From assembly GCA_964599895.1 (NCBI GenBank), contig CAZRHT010000004.1:1-64000 (forward strand): 64,000 nt of DNA, written 5' to 3'. This stretch comes from UM-FILTER-49-7 sp964599895 (GTDB taxonomy: Bacteria > Acidobacteriota > Holophagae > Thermotomaculales > Thermotomaculaceae). Under the pieces are notes generated by a model. The model was not told the DNA's origin, ran no database searches, and worked only from the letters and a program-made list of their open reading frames with translations. Below are positions 52,469-61,049 of this stretch, piece by piece (the stretch's first letter is position 1; every line of letters starts with the position of its first letter). The translations under genes were made by a program, and so were the position numbers.

Positions 52469-53381
52469 TACCAAAATACTCCGAAAGAAAATGAAATATT
52501 TCATCATTTTCAGAGATTTCCCGTAACATAGCGGCATACTTACGGGCATCTCCCGGATATTTCAACTGACAGGAAAAGCGGAACGCATCCCCTTCCAAGT
52601 CTTCTGGAAATGATAATTTCCCCTGGTAGGGTCCCAGCAGTGAACCCAACTGTTTTTTATACTCAGACGCCCGGGGAAAACGTTTCTGCCGCAGCTGCTC
52701 CAGTACATCTTCTTTTTCTTCAACCAGGTTCCGAATTATTGCGGAGAAGTTATTATTTTCTGCCTTCCTGACAAGCACAAGGAGATCATATGCCTGTACC
52801 ATCCGTGATAAACTCAGGCGGTGGATGGAAAAAAAATCTGTCAATACTAACTGTTCATCAAGGGTTTCGCGGCTCAATCTCGCGGCAAACTTCAACGGCG
52901 CTTTTCGGGCAGCGAGGACTTCCGACAACTTCGAGTCAAGTAAACGGACTGTCAGACAACTGTCCAGGACAATTTGTTGTCCCTTAAGACCCAACCGAGG
53001 CAACAGTGTGTCTAGAATTTCCCGGTCATCCATCCATCTATTCTCAAGAACAGACGATACCATGCACGCTTTTTCCATTTCTGAGTAAGGTGAGGCCAGC
53101 ATATTCAATTCCACCGATGCCCGTAGTGCTGCCTTCCTATCCCTTATCAACTGAACTGGAACAGTCTCTTCTTCTTTCAGAAATCCAAGACGCCGGTATC
53201 CGTCCAAAACCACGGGTTCCCTGTCCCCTGTGGCAATCAATGGCACCAAGATGCCTTCCAATTGAACAGACTTTGCAAGATCTGCTGGTACATCTGCCTT
53301 GCGAAAGTTAAATCGGGTGTCTTGAATCAAGTGTTTTTTCTGGAAATATTCTATCATTCTTGTCTCCGGTACTGTCGTCAT
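52461..53381 (-). CDS. ParB/Srx-like N-terminal domain protein
   Basis: A 306-residue protein. Residues 15-90 look like a ParB/sulfiredoxin-type nuclease-like fold (L-A-K-S-V-Q-L-E-G-I-L-V-P-L and V-V-L-D-G-Y-R-R-L-G-F-L). The rest is helical, rich in Leu, Glu and Lys, without a clear ParB centromere-binding helix-turn-helix. ParB-family CTPase motif G-E-R-R is D-G-Y-R-R here. It is coupled to smpB (4-nt overlap) and to the radical SAM gene (8 nt). It is not a chromosome-partitioning ParB by context; no parA is present. Confidence 0.7.
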   Translation of the reverse strand: MTTVPETRMIEYFQKKHLIQDTRFNFRKADVPADLAKSVQLEGILVPLIATGDREPVVLDGYRRLGFLKEEETVPVQLIRDRKAALRASVELNMLASPYSEMEKACMVSSVLENRWMDDREILDTLLPRLGLKGQQIVLDSCLTVRLLDSKLSEVLAARKAPLKFAARLSRETLDEQLVLTDFFSIHRLSLSRMVQAYDLLVLVRKAENNNFSAIIRNLVEEKEDVLEQLRQKRFPRASEYKKQLGSLLGPYQGKLSFPEDLEGDAFRFSCQLKYPGDARKYAAMLREISENDEIFHFLSEYFGND

Positions 53382-53839
53382 TGACCGGAAGAACGCTGCT
53401 TGAGCGCCGCACGCAGTTGCCGATCTACATCCCGCTTTTTGATCGTTTCTCGTTTATCATATTGTTTCTTACCCTTGGCTAATGCGATTTCAACCTTGAT
53501 CCGATTATGTTTCAGATAAATCGCCAGCGGCACCACCGTCATTCCTTTTTCCCTTATTTTTCCGAGGAGATGGCGCAACTCCCGTTTGTGGAGAAGTAAT
53601 TTCCGAGGGCGTTCCGGATCATGATTCAACTGGGGAGAAGCATGGGTATATGGAGAAATATGCATCTGAAGAAGGTACAATTCACCATCGATAAAATCAC
53701 AGAAAGCGTCTTTGAAACTGGCCCGTCCTTCCCGACAGGACTTCACTTCAGTTCCTACCAGAGCGATACCTGCTTCTATAGTGTCTTCGATAAAATACTC
53801 GTGTCTTGCTTTCTTGTTTCTCGCAATCGTTGTACCCAT
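53378..53839 (-). CDS. smpB: SsrA-binding protein SmpB
   Basis: A 153-residue tmRNA-binding protein needed for trans-translation. The opening N-K-K-A-R-H-E-Y-F-I-E-D, G-T-E-V-K-S-C-R-E-G-R-A and the lysine-rich tail with G-K-K-Q-Y-D-K-R are diagnostic. It overlaps the ParB-like gene by 4 nt. No tmRNA gene is recognisable nearby. Confidence 0.97.
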   Translation of the reverse strand: MGTTIARNKKARHEYFIEDTIEAGIALVGTEVKSCREGRASFKDAFCDFIDGELYLLQMHISPYTHASPQLNHDPERPRKLLLHKRELRHLLGKIREKGMTVVPLAIYLKHNRIKVEIALAKGKKQYDKRETIKKRDVDRQLRAALKQRSSGQ

Positions 53840-53860
53840 GTGGTTTGCTCACTGTATATC

Positions 53861-55396
53861 TTATTTTTTCTTGCGGAGAATCTTCTCCAGCGTTTCTACA
53901 ATTTCACGGTCAAACTGCTTGTCCTTCTGTGCCGCAATTTCCTTTATAGCATTTTCCACTGACATGGACTTCCGGTAGCCTGATTTTCCTGTCATTACCT
54001 CGAACGCTTCGGCAACAGCTATAATCCGCGAACCCAGTGGGATTTCTTCACCCTCAAGGCCACTCGGATAACCGGTACCGTCCACCCTCTCGTGATGAAA
54101 TTTTATCATCTTCCTAATATCTTTGGGGACTCTAATTTTCTCCAGAAATGACATGCAAATCTGCGTATGGGTTTTCACCTTCTCGAAATCGCTAATATTT
54201 ATGACAGAATCCTTTTCAAAAAGCTCAGGATCAATCAGGAGAATACCGATATCGTGAAGCAATGCAGCCACAGTTATAGCATCTACCATATCCAGTTCGT
54301 CGGATAATACTTCCGCAATTGCCCGGGCATACTTGGCCGTATTCAACGCATGGATCCGAAAATTGTAGCCGGAAGATTTGGAAAGTTCCAACAGGTTGAG
54401 AATCAGGCCGATGTACGTATCAAAACAACGATACTCCCGAAGTGTCTGGGAAAGAAAGGTAGAAAACATCCGATTGAAACGAGAGAGCGCCGCAATCTCC
54501 TCTCCTTCGAAATAGTCAGGAGAAAACCTTACCGCGCACAGATAGGCGGAAAAGCTGTCCTTTTCCAGCACATTCATCGTATAATACGTCTCAGCCTGCC
54601 CTGCGCTGAGTTCTTCCGTTGACATTTTCTCGACAAAAAAATGGGAAGTAATATTATCTCCCGACCCGAGAAATGGGAAAAAATCCGCCAGGGAATCGGA
54701 TAATTCCTTCTTGCTCTGCTCAGCAAGAGGATTGATGCTGTATATAAAATTTATGCTCTTTTCGTTGATGGTTACGTTCAACACAACAGCATCAAACTTA
54801 ACGCTTGGTTTCAGAAATACAACACAATCCCGAAAATGGTTGCTGATGATCGGAAGATACCGCTGGAAAGAAGCAAATTTCACAAGAAAATATTGATAGG
54901 AACGCCCCATTTCCTCCTCCGGACCGCGCCCGGATTTCTTTTTGCTTTTCCCAAAAAATGCCTCCAGATGGGTTTCCATATCCGAGGCCACCCGCTTTGC
55001 ATTTCTTGCCGTTGTTTCGTCATAATCCTGCCCACCCGCCCGGTTTCTTTCTTCGATAAATGCAATGATCCGATCCATCATGTAAATGGGGGTCACCTGG
55101 GCATTTTTCAAACCGAAAACTTCGAAGTGCTTTTCCAACTCAGAAAAATTCGAAATATCATTCACAATGAAAGGGCTTCGCTTTCTCATCAATACGCGAA
55201 TAACAGGATGGTCCAGTTCATACACTCCCATCTCCGGGGTCTGCTTGAGGTAGCCATAGTATGCGGCCAGTCGGAAATCACCTGTTTGCAAATCTTGCAC
55301 ATACAGAAGTGCCTTCGTGGAATTATTCAACTCCATGCATGACAGAAGAACCCGCTTAAAATTCTTTACGTAGCCTTCCATTTTCAAATCACTCAT
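53861..55396 (-). CDS. HD-GYP phosphodiesterase with GAF-like N terminus
   Basis: A 511-residue protein. Residues 10-140 resemble a GAF domain; a region of about 165-320 is unrecognised; the C-terminal HD-GYP domain (about 340-505) has L-L-H-D-I-G, the H-H-E-R-V-D-G-T-G-Y-P signature and E-x-F-E-V-M-T. HD-GYP proteins hydrolyse c-di-GMP, so this is the only recognisable c-di-GMP-turnover enzyme of the window and faces three PilZ receptors and a PilB. It lies 21 nt upstream of smpB. Confidence 0.9.
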   Translation of the reverse strand: MSDLKMEGYVKNFKRVLLSCMELNNSTKALLYVQDLQTGDFRLAAYYGYLKQTPEMGVYELDHPVIRVLMRKRSPFIVNDISNFSELEKHFEVFGLKNAQVTPIYMMDRIIAFIEERNRAGGQDYDETTARNAKRVASDMETHLEAFFGKSKKKSGRGPEEEMGRSYQYFLVKFASFQRYLPIISNHFRDCVVFLKPSVKFDAVVLNVTINEKSINFIYSINPLAEQSKKELSDSLADFFPFLGSGDNITSHFFVEKMSTEELSAGQAETYYTMNVLEKDSFSAYLCAVRFSPDYFEGEEIAALSRFNRMFSTFLSQTLREYRCFDTYIGLILNLLELSKSSGYNFRIHALNTAKYARAIAEVLSDELDMVDAITVAALLHDIGILLIDPELFEKDSVINISDFEKVKTHTQICMSFLEKIRVPKDIRKMIKFHHERVDGTGYPSGLEGEEIPLGSRIIAVAEAFEVMTGKSGYRKSMSVENAIKEIAAQKDKQFDREIVETLEKILRKKK

Positions 55397-55922
55397 ATTG
55401 CCACCTTTTTCAAAAGAATACCCCAGTATCCATATCCCGTCAAGTTTCTGATCCTATTTAGCTAACCTGGGGCCAAAGACAGACTCTCCAAAATTCAAGA
55501 CGGAAGAAAAACCAGGAAGAAAAAACTGCTATTTTGCATAGAGTTAGCTGACAGACTGTGAAAAACTTGAACAACAAAGACATAAAAGGTGTTGAAACGA
55601 TTCCTTAATTTTCTATCATTATGATTTTAATGCAGATATTTTATCGCATCCAAGATGGTGCAAAACGATGAACTGCCCATTGTCGTTAGCATTTCCTCGT
55701 TTTTAACAGGATTTTCCACAGAGTTTTCCACAGATATTGTCAAGAACAGCTCAACTTCATTATTTGTCAATACATTCCCGGTTTCGGCACAACTCCGAAA
55801 ACGAAAAAAACGATCTGACTGTCGGCTTATTGACATTTCATTTCAGTTCAAGCTCGGCATCATTTTCAGCAATAACTTATGATAAGATGGCAAAGGATAA
55901 TGATCACACCGCAGGAGGTGCC
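55397..55922 (+). other. AT-rich interval with DnaA-box-like sites
   Basis: Two copies of TTTTCCACA (55712-55720 and 55724-55732) lie 3 nt apart on the plus strand. A reverse-oriented TGTGAAAAA is at 55557-55565. All fit TTWTNCACA. An AT-rich stretch (55561-55660) lies between. Genes diverge from here (HD-GYP minus, dxs plus). It may be an origin-type or DnaA-regulated region. No coding start upstream of dxs at 55923 has a ribosome binding site. Confidence 0.4.
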
Positions 55923-57824
55923 ATGGACTCGATGCTGAACCAGCTTTCATCACCACGAGAGCTGGAAACCATGACAGAGGGTGAAATCGAACAACTGGCA
56001 AAGGAAATCCGTGCCTTTATCATACAGAGCGTTTCACAAACCGGCGGTCATCTGGCATCCAGCCTGGGTGTTGTGGAAATAACACTGGCACTTCACTCTG
56101 TCTTCGATTTTTCAAACGACCGTATCATCTGGGATGTCGGTCACCAGGCATACGCGCATAAAATTCTAACGGGCAGAATGGATGACTTCCACACCCTCCG
56201 TCAGTACGGTGGCATCAGTGGCTTCCCTAAAATTACGGAAAGCCCCTATGATCATTTCAATACCGGTCATTCCTCCACCTCTATCTCCGCAGCACTGGGG
56301 ATGGCCGTCTCAAGGGATCTTGCCGGCCAGAAACAAGATGTTATCGCCTTCATCGGAGACGGTTCGTTGACGGCAGGTCTTGCATTTGAAGCCATGAACC
56401 AGGCGGGTCACCTGAAAAAAAAGATGATCGTAATACTCAACGACAATGAAATGTCAATTTCCCACAATGTCGGAGCCCTGAGTGGTTATCTGAATCAGAT
56501 TCTATCTGGGAAACTATACAACCGTATGCGCAACCAGGTGGAAGTTGTACTGAAGAGCGTTCCAGGCATTGGGAACTCTTTCATAAAGCTGGCAAAAGCC
56601 ATGGAAGATACTCTGAAACGACTCTTTGTACCCGGTATGTTGTTTGAAGAACTGGGGTTTCATTACGTGGGGCCCGTGGACGGCCACGACTACACCAAGT
56701 TGGTCACGACCCTTAAGAAGGCCAGAAAGATCGATGGACCGGTACTTATTCACATTAAGACCGTGAAAGGAAAGGGCTATAAATACGCAGAAAAATCTCC
56801 AGCCAAATGGCACGGTGCATCTCCCTTTGAAATTTCATCAGGACGCACCCTCGGTAAACCCAAAACAATCCCCTCTTACACGTCTGTTTTCGGCGAAACA
56901 ATGCTCCAACTTGCAAAGGAAAACCCCAAAATCACGGCCATAACAGCCGCCATGCCGTCCGGAACCGGACTGGAACATTTCAGTGAGCATTTTCCGGACC
57001 GTTTTTTCGACGTTGGCATTGCCGAACAGCACGCAGTAACATTCGCCGCAGGAATGGCAATCTCTGGGAAAAAACCCTTTGTGGCGATCTATTCCACTTT
57101 TCTTCAACGGGCATTCGATCAAGTCATTCACGACACCTGCCTCATGAGCCTCCCGGTGGTTTTCTGCCTTGATCGCGCGGGAATTGTGGGAGCAGATGGA
57201 GCTACCCATCACGGCCTCTTTGACCTGAGCTTTCTCCGGCCCATTCCAAATCTCATCCTCATGGCTCCAGCTGATGAAAATGAGCTTCGCAACATGCTCT
57301 TTACGGCTTCTGGTCTCTCCATGCCTGCAGCTATTCGCTACCCCCGTGGCAGCGGAGAGGGCGTGCCTCTGGATGAAGTATTGCGGGAAATTCCCATTGG
57401 AAAAAGTCGGGTCTTACTTGAGGGAGAAGATGCTGTTGTGCTCGCAGTAGGACCAATGGCGTGGAAAGCACAACGGGTAGCCAAACGTCTTGCATCCGAG
57501 GGCCTCTCGATCAAAGTAATTGACGCCCGTTTTATAAAACCCCTGGATGAAACTGCCATTCTGGATGCCGTGGACAATTGCGGTATGGTTATAACATGCG
57601 AAGAAAATGCTCTGGCCGGTGGTTTCGGTTCCGCTGTGTTGGAGCTTATGGAACAAAATCGGATGCTGACCCCTGTCCTTCGCATTGGCGTCCCCGATAT
57701 AATTGTACACCATGGTACAACGGCAGAACTCCAGGATGAACTCCGACTCACAGAAGCTCACCTTTTCTACCGAATCCGGGAATTTATCATGGAAAACCGC
57801 ACTGTGCGCAAGCACAGGAATTGA
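55923..57824 (+). CDS. dxs: 1-deoxy-D-xylulose-5-phosphate synthase
   Basis: A 633-residue thiamine-diphosphate enzyme making DXP for non-mevalonate isoprenoid synthesis. Motifs: G-G-H-L-A-S-S-L-G, the ThDP site G-D-G-S-L-T-A-G followed by N-D-N-E-M-S-I, F-E-E-L-G-F-H-Y-V-G-P-V-D-G-H-D, and the pyrimidine domain D-V-G-I-A-E-Q-H-A. The ATG at 55923 has AGGAGG 4 nt upstream. Earlier in-frame starts (55737, 55887) lie in the AT-rich interval and have none. Complete and typical in length. Confidence 0.97.
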   Translation: MDSMLNQLSSPRELETMTEGEIEQLAKEIRAFIIQSVSQTGGHLASSLGVVEITLALHSVFDFSNDRIIWDVGHQAYAHKILTGRMDDFHTLRQYGGISGFPKITESPYDHFNTGHSSTSISAALGMAVSRDLAGQKQDVIAFIGDGSLTAGLAFEAMNQAGHLKKKMIVILNDNEMSISHNVGALSGYLNQILSGKLYNRMRNQVEVVLKSVPGIGNSFIKLAKAMEDTLKRLFVPGMLFEELGFHYVGPVDGHDYTKLVTTLKKARKIDGPVLIHIKTVKGKGYKYAEKSPAKWHGASPFEISSGRTLGKPKTIPSYTSVFGETMLQLAKENPKITAITAAMPSGTGLEHFSEHFPDRFFDVGIAEQHAVTFAAGMAISGKKPFVAIYSTFLQRAFDQVIHDTCLMSLPVVFCLDRAGIVGADGATHHGLFDLSFLRPIPNLILMAPADENELRNMLFTASGLSMPAAIRYPRGSGEGVPLDEVLREIPIGKSRVLLEGEDAVVLAVGPMAWKAQRVAKRLASEGLSIKVIDARFIKPLDETAILDAVDNCGMVITCEENALAGGFGSAVLELMEQNRMLTPVLRIGVPDIIVHHGTTAELQDELRLTEAHLFYRIREFIMENRTVRKHRN

Positions 57825-58293
57825 GATTAGCCAAATATGAGTTTCAATTCAGACAAGAGCTGAAACAGGACAGTTACAAATTCATTCCCCTCATCCATTG
57901 CAGTGTCCCGATACAGCATTAACCAAAACTATCCGAACGGGAAACCCTCACCTTGGATTCTTTCTTTGTTTATTGGTGGTAAAAAAGGAAAGAGAAAGAA
58001 ACGGGGGAAATAATATGAAGGATTCGTTGATGGGTAGTGTTTGGTAAGCCAAATTAGGTGTTTTTTTGTGATAGGCAATCTTTAATGGCTTCCCCCGCAA
58101 GTTCTTTCTGCCCATTTAATATGCAAGTAACGTGCCATCATAAAAGTGCGGCTAATGGCGGCTTTCCCGCCATTAGTGTCAATGATTCGGTAACATATTC
58201 CCACAAACTGTCACATAACTGACGAATGTGCCTGCGATCAGCCGGCTCCTGTCCCCAAAAGAGTACAGGAGCCAAGAGCCATTTCGGCATAGT
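57825..58293. other. gene-free interval with two strong hairpins
   Basis: Hairpin A is a perfect 10-bp stem CTAATGGCGG/CCGCCATTAG with a 5-nt loop (58152-58176). Hairpin B is a perfect 9-bp stem GGCTCCTGT/ACAGGAGCC with a 12-nt loop (58244-58273). Neither is followed by a good T-run. They lie between convergent genes (dxs plus, HD minus) and may help end transcription in both directions. No protein gene is supported. Confidence 0.55.
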
Positions 58294-58842
58294 TCACCCA
58301 TCAAAACCCAGACGATTCGGGTTGGCTTTAAGGGCGTCTATGATGTTCTGAATGTGCTCTGGCAACTCAATTCCCAGATCTTCAGCCCCAACGCGAATTT
58401 CTTCCCGGTTCACCTGTCTGGCGAAGGCCTTATCCTTCATCTTCTTGCGCACCGATTTGACCGGAATGTCCCCCAGAAGCCGGGTTGGACGGACATAGGC
58501 CACAGCCATCACAAAGCCGGACAGCTCATCTACCGCATAGAGTGTTTTTGCCAGAAGAGTTGTACGGGAAATCCCCGTGAAGTCAGCGTGGCCACCGATT
58601 GCTTCAATCATTTCGTCCGGAAATCCACCTTCCTTTAAAATTTCCATTCCTTTCAGTGGGTGTTGGTCCGGAAACTGTTCGTAGTCAAAATCATGGAGCA
58701 ATCCGGTAATTCGCCAGTATTCTTCATCTTCGCCAAATTTCTTAGCATAGAACCCCATGGCTTCTTCAACGGCAAACAAGTGTCGCTTCAGGGAGTCTTT
58801 CAGAACATATTTATTTACCAGTGCTTCCGCTTTCATTCTCAT
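58294..58842 (-). CDS. HD-domain hydrolase
   Basis: A 182-residue single-domain HD phosphohydrolase-type protein. The metal motif is H-D-F near G-L-L-H-D-F-D-Y (about 48-55), with an upstream His in K-R-H-L (about 20) and a later H-A-D-F (about 85). G-E-D-E-E-Y-W-R-I-T-G-L-L-H-D is typical of small HDIG-like enzymes acting on nucleotides. GGGAG precedes the ATG. It lies just downstream of tryptophanase and is probably co-transcribed. Substrate unknown. Confidence 0.8.
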   Translation of the reverse strand: MRMKAEALVNKYVLKDSLKRHLFAVEEAMGFYAKKFGEDEEYWRITGLLHDFDYEQFPDQHPLKGMEILKEGGFPDEMIEAIGGHADFTGISRTTLLAKTLYAVDELSGFVMAVAYVRPTRLLGDIPVKSVRKKMKDKAFARQVNREEIRVGAEDLGIELPEHIQNIIDALKANPNRLGFDG

Positions 58843-58857
58843 GCTCTACTCCCTGGC

Positions 58858-60231
58858 TCAGTCCACAAGATCGAATTTTGCCGTAAAATGGCGTAAAAAC
58901 GGTGGTTCCCAAGTAATTTTGAGCCCCTTCGCCTTATCCCGTTCTCCGTAGGTTTCAATGATGGCCTCGATTGCAAAGTCAAAGTGGCTCTGTGTATACA
59001 CCCGCCTGGGAAACGCAAGGCGGACAAGTTCCATTTCGGCGGGGATTTCATCCCCGGTATCCGGATTCTTCCTGCCGAACATCACACTTCCTATTTCCAC
59101 GCCCCGTATACCCCCCTTCCGGTACAGTTCAGCACAGAGGACCTGACCCGGAAACTGAGAGGCTGAGATATGGGGATAAAACGCTTTTGCGTCAATGTAA
59201 ACTGCATGGCCACCGGTGGGTCGGATAATGTCGATACCCGCATCCGTGAGCCGTTCTCCCATATATGCCGCCGTGCGCAAGCGGTACTTAAGGTAGTCTT
59301 CATGGAGAACCTCTTCCAGGCCTACAGCCAGCGCGTCAAGGTCCCGTCCGGCAAGACCGCCATAGCTAGGGAACCCTTCGGTAAGAATCAGCAGGTTGCG
59401 GGACTTCATGGCCAGTGTCTCATCATTCATAGCGAGAAACCCGCCGATATTAACCATGGCGTCCTTCTTGGCGCTCATCGTACAACCATCCGCATAGGAG
59501 AACATCTCCTGAGCAATTTCCAGGACGCTCCTATGCTCGTATCCTTCTTCCCTCAGCTTGATAAAGTAGGCATTTTCCGCGAAACGGCAGGCATCAATAA
59601 AGAATGGAATTTCGTACTTGTGCAGCAATTTGCTTGTTTCCCTTATATTCTCCATGGAAACCGGCTGGCCTCCGCCGGAATTGTTGGTTATGGTAATCAT
59701 ACCCATCGGCACTTTATCATGATTCTTTTTCAGGAATTCTGCCAACCGGTTCAGGTCCATATTTCCTTTGAACGGATGCTCCAGTGTCGGAATCTTCCCT
59801 TCGGGAATCACGAGATCGACGGCTTCAGCTTTGTTGAACTCGACATTGGCTCGGGTTGTGTCAAAGTGTGTATTGTTGGGAATCTTATCCCCTTCCTTCA
59901 CAGCCACACTGAACAATATCCGTTCCGCCGCTCGCCCCTGATGAGTGGGAATAATATGTTTAAAGCCGGTGATATTCTGAACTGCCTTTTCAAACCGGAA
60001 AAAACTCTTGCTGCCGGCGTAAGCTTCATCACCGGTCATCATGGCAGCCCACTGGCGGTCACTCATTGCGCCGGTCCCGCTGTCGGTCAAAAAGTCAATA
60101 AGGATGTCTTTCGCCTTAATACGAAAGGGGTTGTAATCGGCTTCTTTCAAAATTTTAATTCGTTCTTTTTCTGTGGTCTGGCGAATGGATTCCACCATCT
60201 TAATCTTAAAGGGTTCGATCAATGTTTTCAT
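58858..60231 (-). CDS. tnaA: tryptophanase
   Basis: A 457-residue PLP-dependent beta-eliminating lyase. The PLP Lys is in S-A-K-K-D-A-M, and D-S-G-T-G-A-M-S, P-T-H-Q-G-R-A-A-E and G-F-P-S-Y-G-G-L are family motifs. Tyrosine phenol-lyase and tryptophanase differ at a few active-site positions. Here D-T-T-R (Asp, as in tryptophanase), V-E-I-G-S (Ile where the lyase has the phenol-site Arg) and R-H-F-T-A-K (His, where the lyase has Phe) all favour tryptophanase, releasing indole, pyruvate and ammonia. ATG 60231 follows AGGAG; the longer frame to 60399 lacks support. Confidence 0.9.
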   Translation of the reverse strand: MKTLIEPFKIKMVESIRQTTEKERIKILKEADYNPFRIKAKDILIDFLTDSGTGAMSDRQWAAMMTGDEAYAGSKSFFRFEKAVQNITGFKHIIPTHQGRAAERILFSVAVKEGDKIPNNTHFDTTRANVEFNKAEAVDLVIPEGKIPTLEHPFKGNMDLNRLAEFLKKNHDKVPMGMITITNNSGGGQPVSMENIRETSKLLHKYEIPFFIDACRFAENAYFIKLREEGYEHRSVLEIAQEMFSYADGCTMSAKKDAMVNIGGFLAMNDETLAMKSRNLLILTEGFPSYGGLAGRDLDALAVGLEEVLHEDYLKYRLRTAAYMGERLTDAGIDIIRPTGGHAVYIDAKAFYPHISASQFPGQVLCAELYRKGGIRGVEIGSVMFGRKNPDTGDEIPAEMELVRLAFPRRVYTQSHFDFAIEAIIETYGERDKAKGLKITWEPPFLRHFTAKFDLVD

Positions 60232-60271
60232 TGGATTCTTCTCCTGATCGCGTGTTTTCCTGCACCGGGAT

Positions 60272-60280
60272 ATTGTAACA
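60272..60280 (-). promoter_or_regulatory. extended -10 promoter of tnaA
   Basis: Minus strand TGTTACAAT (extended -10 with TACAAT at 60272-60277), 40 nt upstream of the tnaA ATG. No clear -35. It is identical to the elements before mfd and the MglA-like gene. Confidence 0.45.
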
Positions 60281-60453
60281 CAGGGAAACTCATGGTGCGT
60301 TGTCTCGGATGCCAGACAATGGCAAACTGCTGGAAAAATCGTGAGTGGAGAAACCAGGGAGTTCATCAATTCTGTCCTTCTAAGCTCGTCAGTCTTCACC
60401 GATCAGTTTCTGTTTTACTCAACTTCGAGCTGTGGCGTAGCGCCGCTCCCCGC

Positions 60454-60482
60454 TTGACAAACCCGTACCAGGGCGCAATAAT
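60454..60482 (+). promoter_or_regulatory. promoter of the CYTH-phoU-pit unit
   Basis: TTGACA (60454-60459), 17 bp, AATAAT (60477-60482), eleven of twelve consensus positions. It lies 53 nt upstream of the GTG start at 60536. The 304-bp interval between tnaA and this gene holds nothing else I recognise. Confidence 0.7.
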
Positions 60483-60535
60483 GGTCGAACCTTTGCTGAA
60501 TGAGGAAGGGAAACAAGGAGAAGTCGGGGAGTACT

Positions 60536-61009
60536 GTGGGCAGGGAAATTGAACGCAAGTTCCTGGTGAAAAACATGAGTTGGAAAGATAATGTTGAAGG
60601 CACATTATGTCGCCAGGGATACCTGTCCCTTGACCCGGACCGGGTGGTCCGCGTTCGGATTGCCGGTGACGGGGCACATATCACCATCAAGAGCCGCATT
60701 TCAGAACTTGTTAGACGAGAATTTGAATATTCAATTCCGGTTGAGGATGCAGAAGAAATGTTAAGGGAACTCTGTCAGAACTTCCTGGTCATAAAGAAAC
60801 GCTATCGTGTAGAGTTCGGCAGTCACGTTTGGGAAATTGACGAATTTGAAGGAGAAAATGCCGGCCTCGTTGTCGCGGAAGTGGAACTCTCGGACGCAGA
60901 TGAAGCGGTCGAATTGCCGGATTGGGTTGGAAAAGAAATAACGGGTGACACAAAGTACCTCAACATGTGCCTGAGCAAACTTCCCTTCTCATGGTGGAAA
61001 AGAAAATGA
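60536..61009 (+). CDS. CYTH-domain protein
   Basis: A 157-residue CYTH-fold protein. The signature E-x-E-x-K is E-I-E-R-K at about residues 4-8, with alternating charged residues lining a tunnel (V-R-V-R, T-I-K-S-R, E-F-E-Y, K-K-R-Y-R-V). CYTH proteins include triphosphatases and adenylate cyclases and bind triphosphates with metals. The GTG at 60536 follows GGGAG by 4 nt; the ATG at 60500 has no such site. Located upstream of a PhoU-like/PiT pair, a role in polyphosphate or inorganic triphosphate metabolism is an inference. Confidence 0.88.
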   Translation: MGREIERKFLVKNMSWKDNVEGTLCRQGYLSLDPDRVVRVRIAGDGAHITIKSRISELVRREFEYSIPVEDAEEMLRELCQNFLVIKKRYRVEFGSHVWEIDEFEGENAGLVVAEVELSDADEAVELPDWVGKEITGDTKYLNMCLSKLPFSWWKRK

Positions 61010-61049
61010 ATGACTTTATTCAGCATAAACGGAATAGTAGGAGGGAACC

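Noticed and set aside
52469..52549. Upstream start of the radical SAM protein
   Set aside because: Lies inside the ParB-like gene; homologous sequence begins at ATG 52468.
52461..53381. Chromosome-partitioning ParB near an origin
   Set aside because: No parA, no clear centromere-binding helix-turn-helix and no parS-like site seen; only the N-terminal fold is shared.
55737..55922. N-terminal extension of Dxs
   Set aside because: No ribosome binding site, AT-rich sequence with DnaA-like boxes, and no counterpart in Dxs proteins.
59170..60552. 460-codon plus-strand open frame opposite tnaA
   Set aside because: It is antisense to an intact tryptophanase, has no recognisable domain and no ribosome binding site; a codon-pattern shadow.
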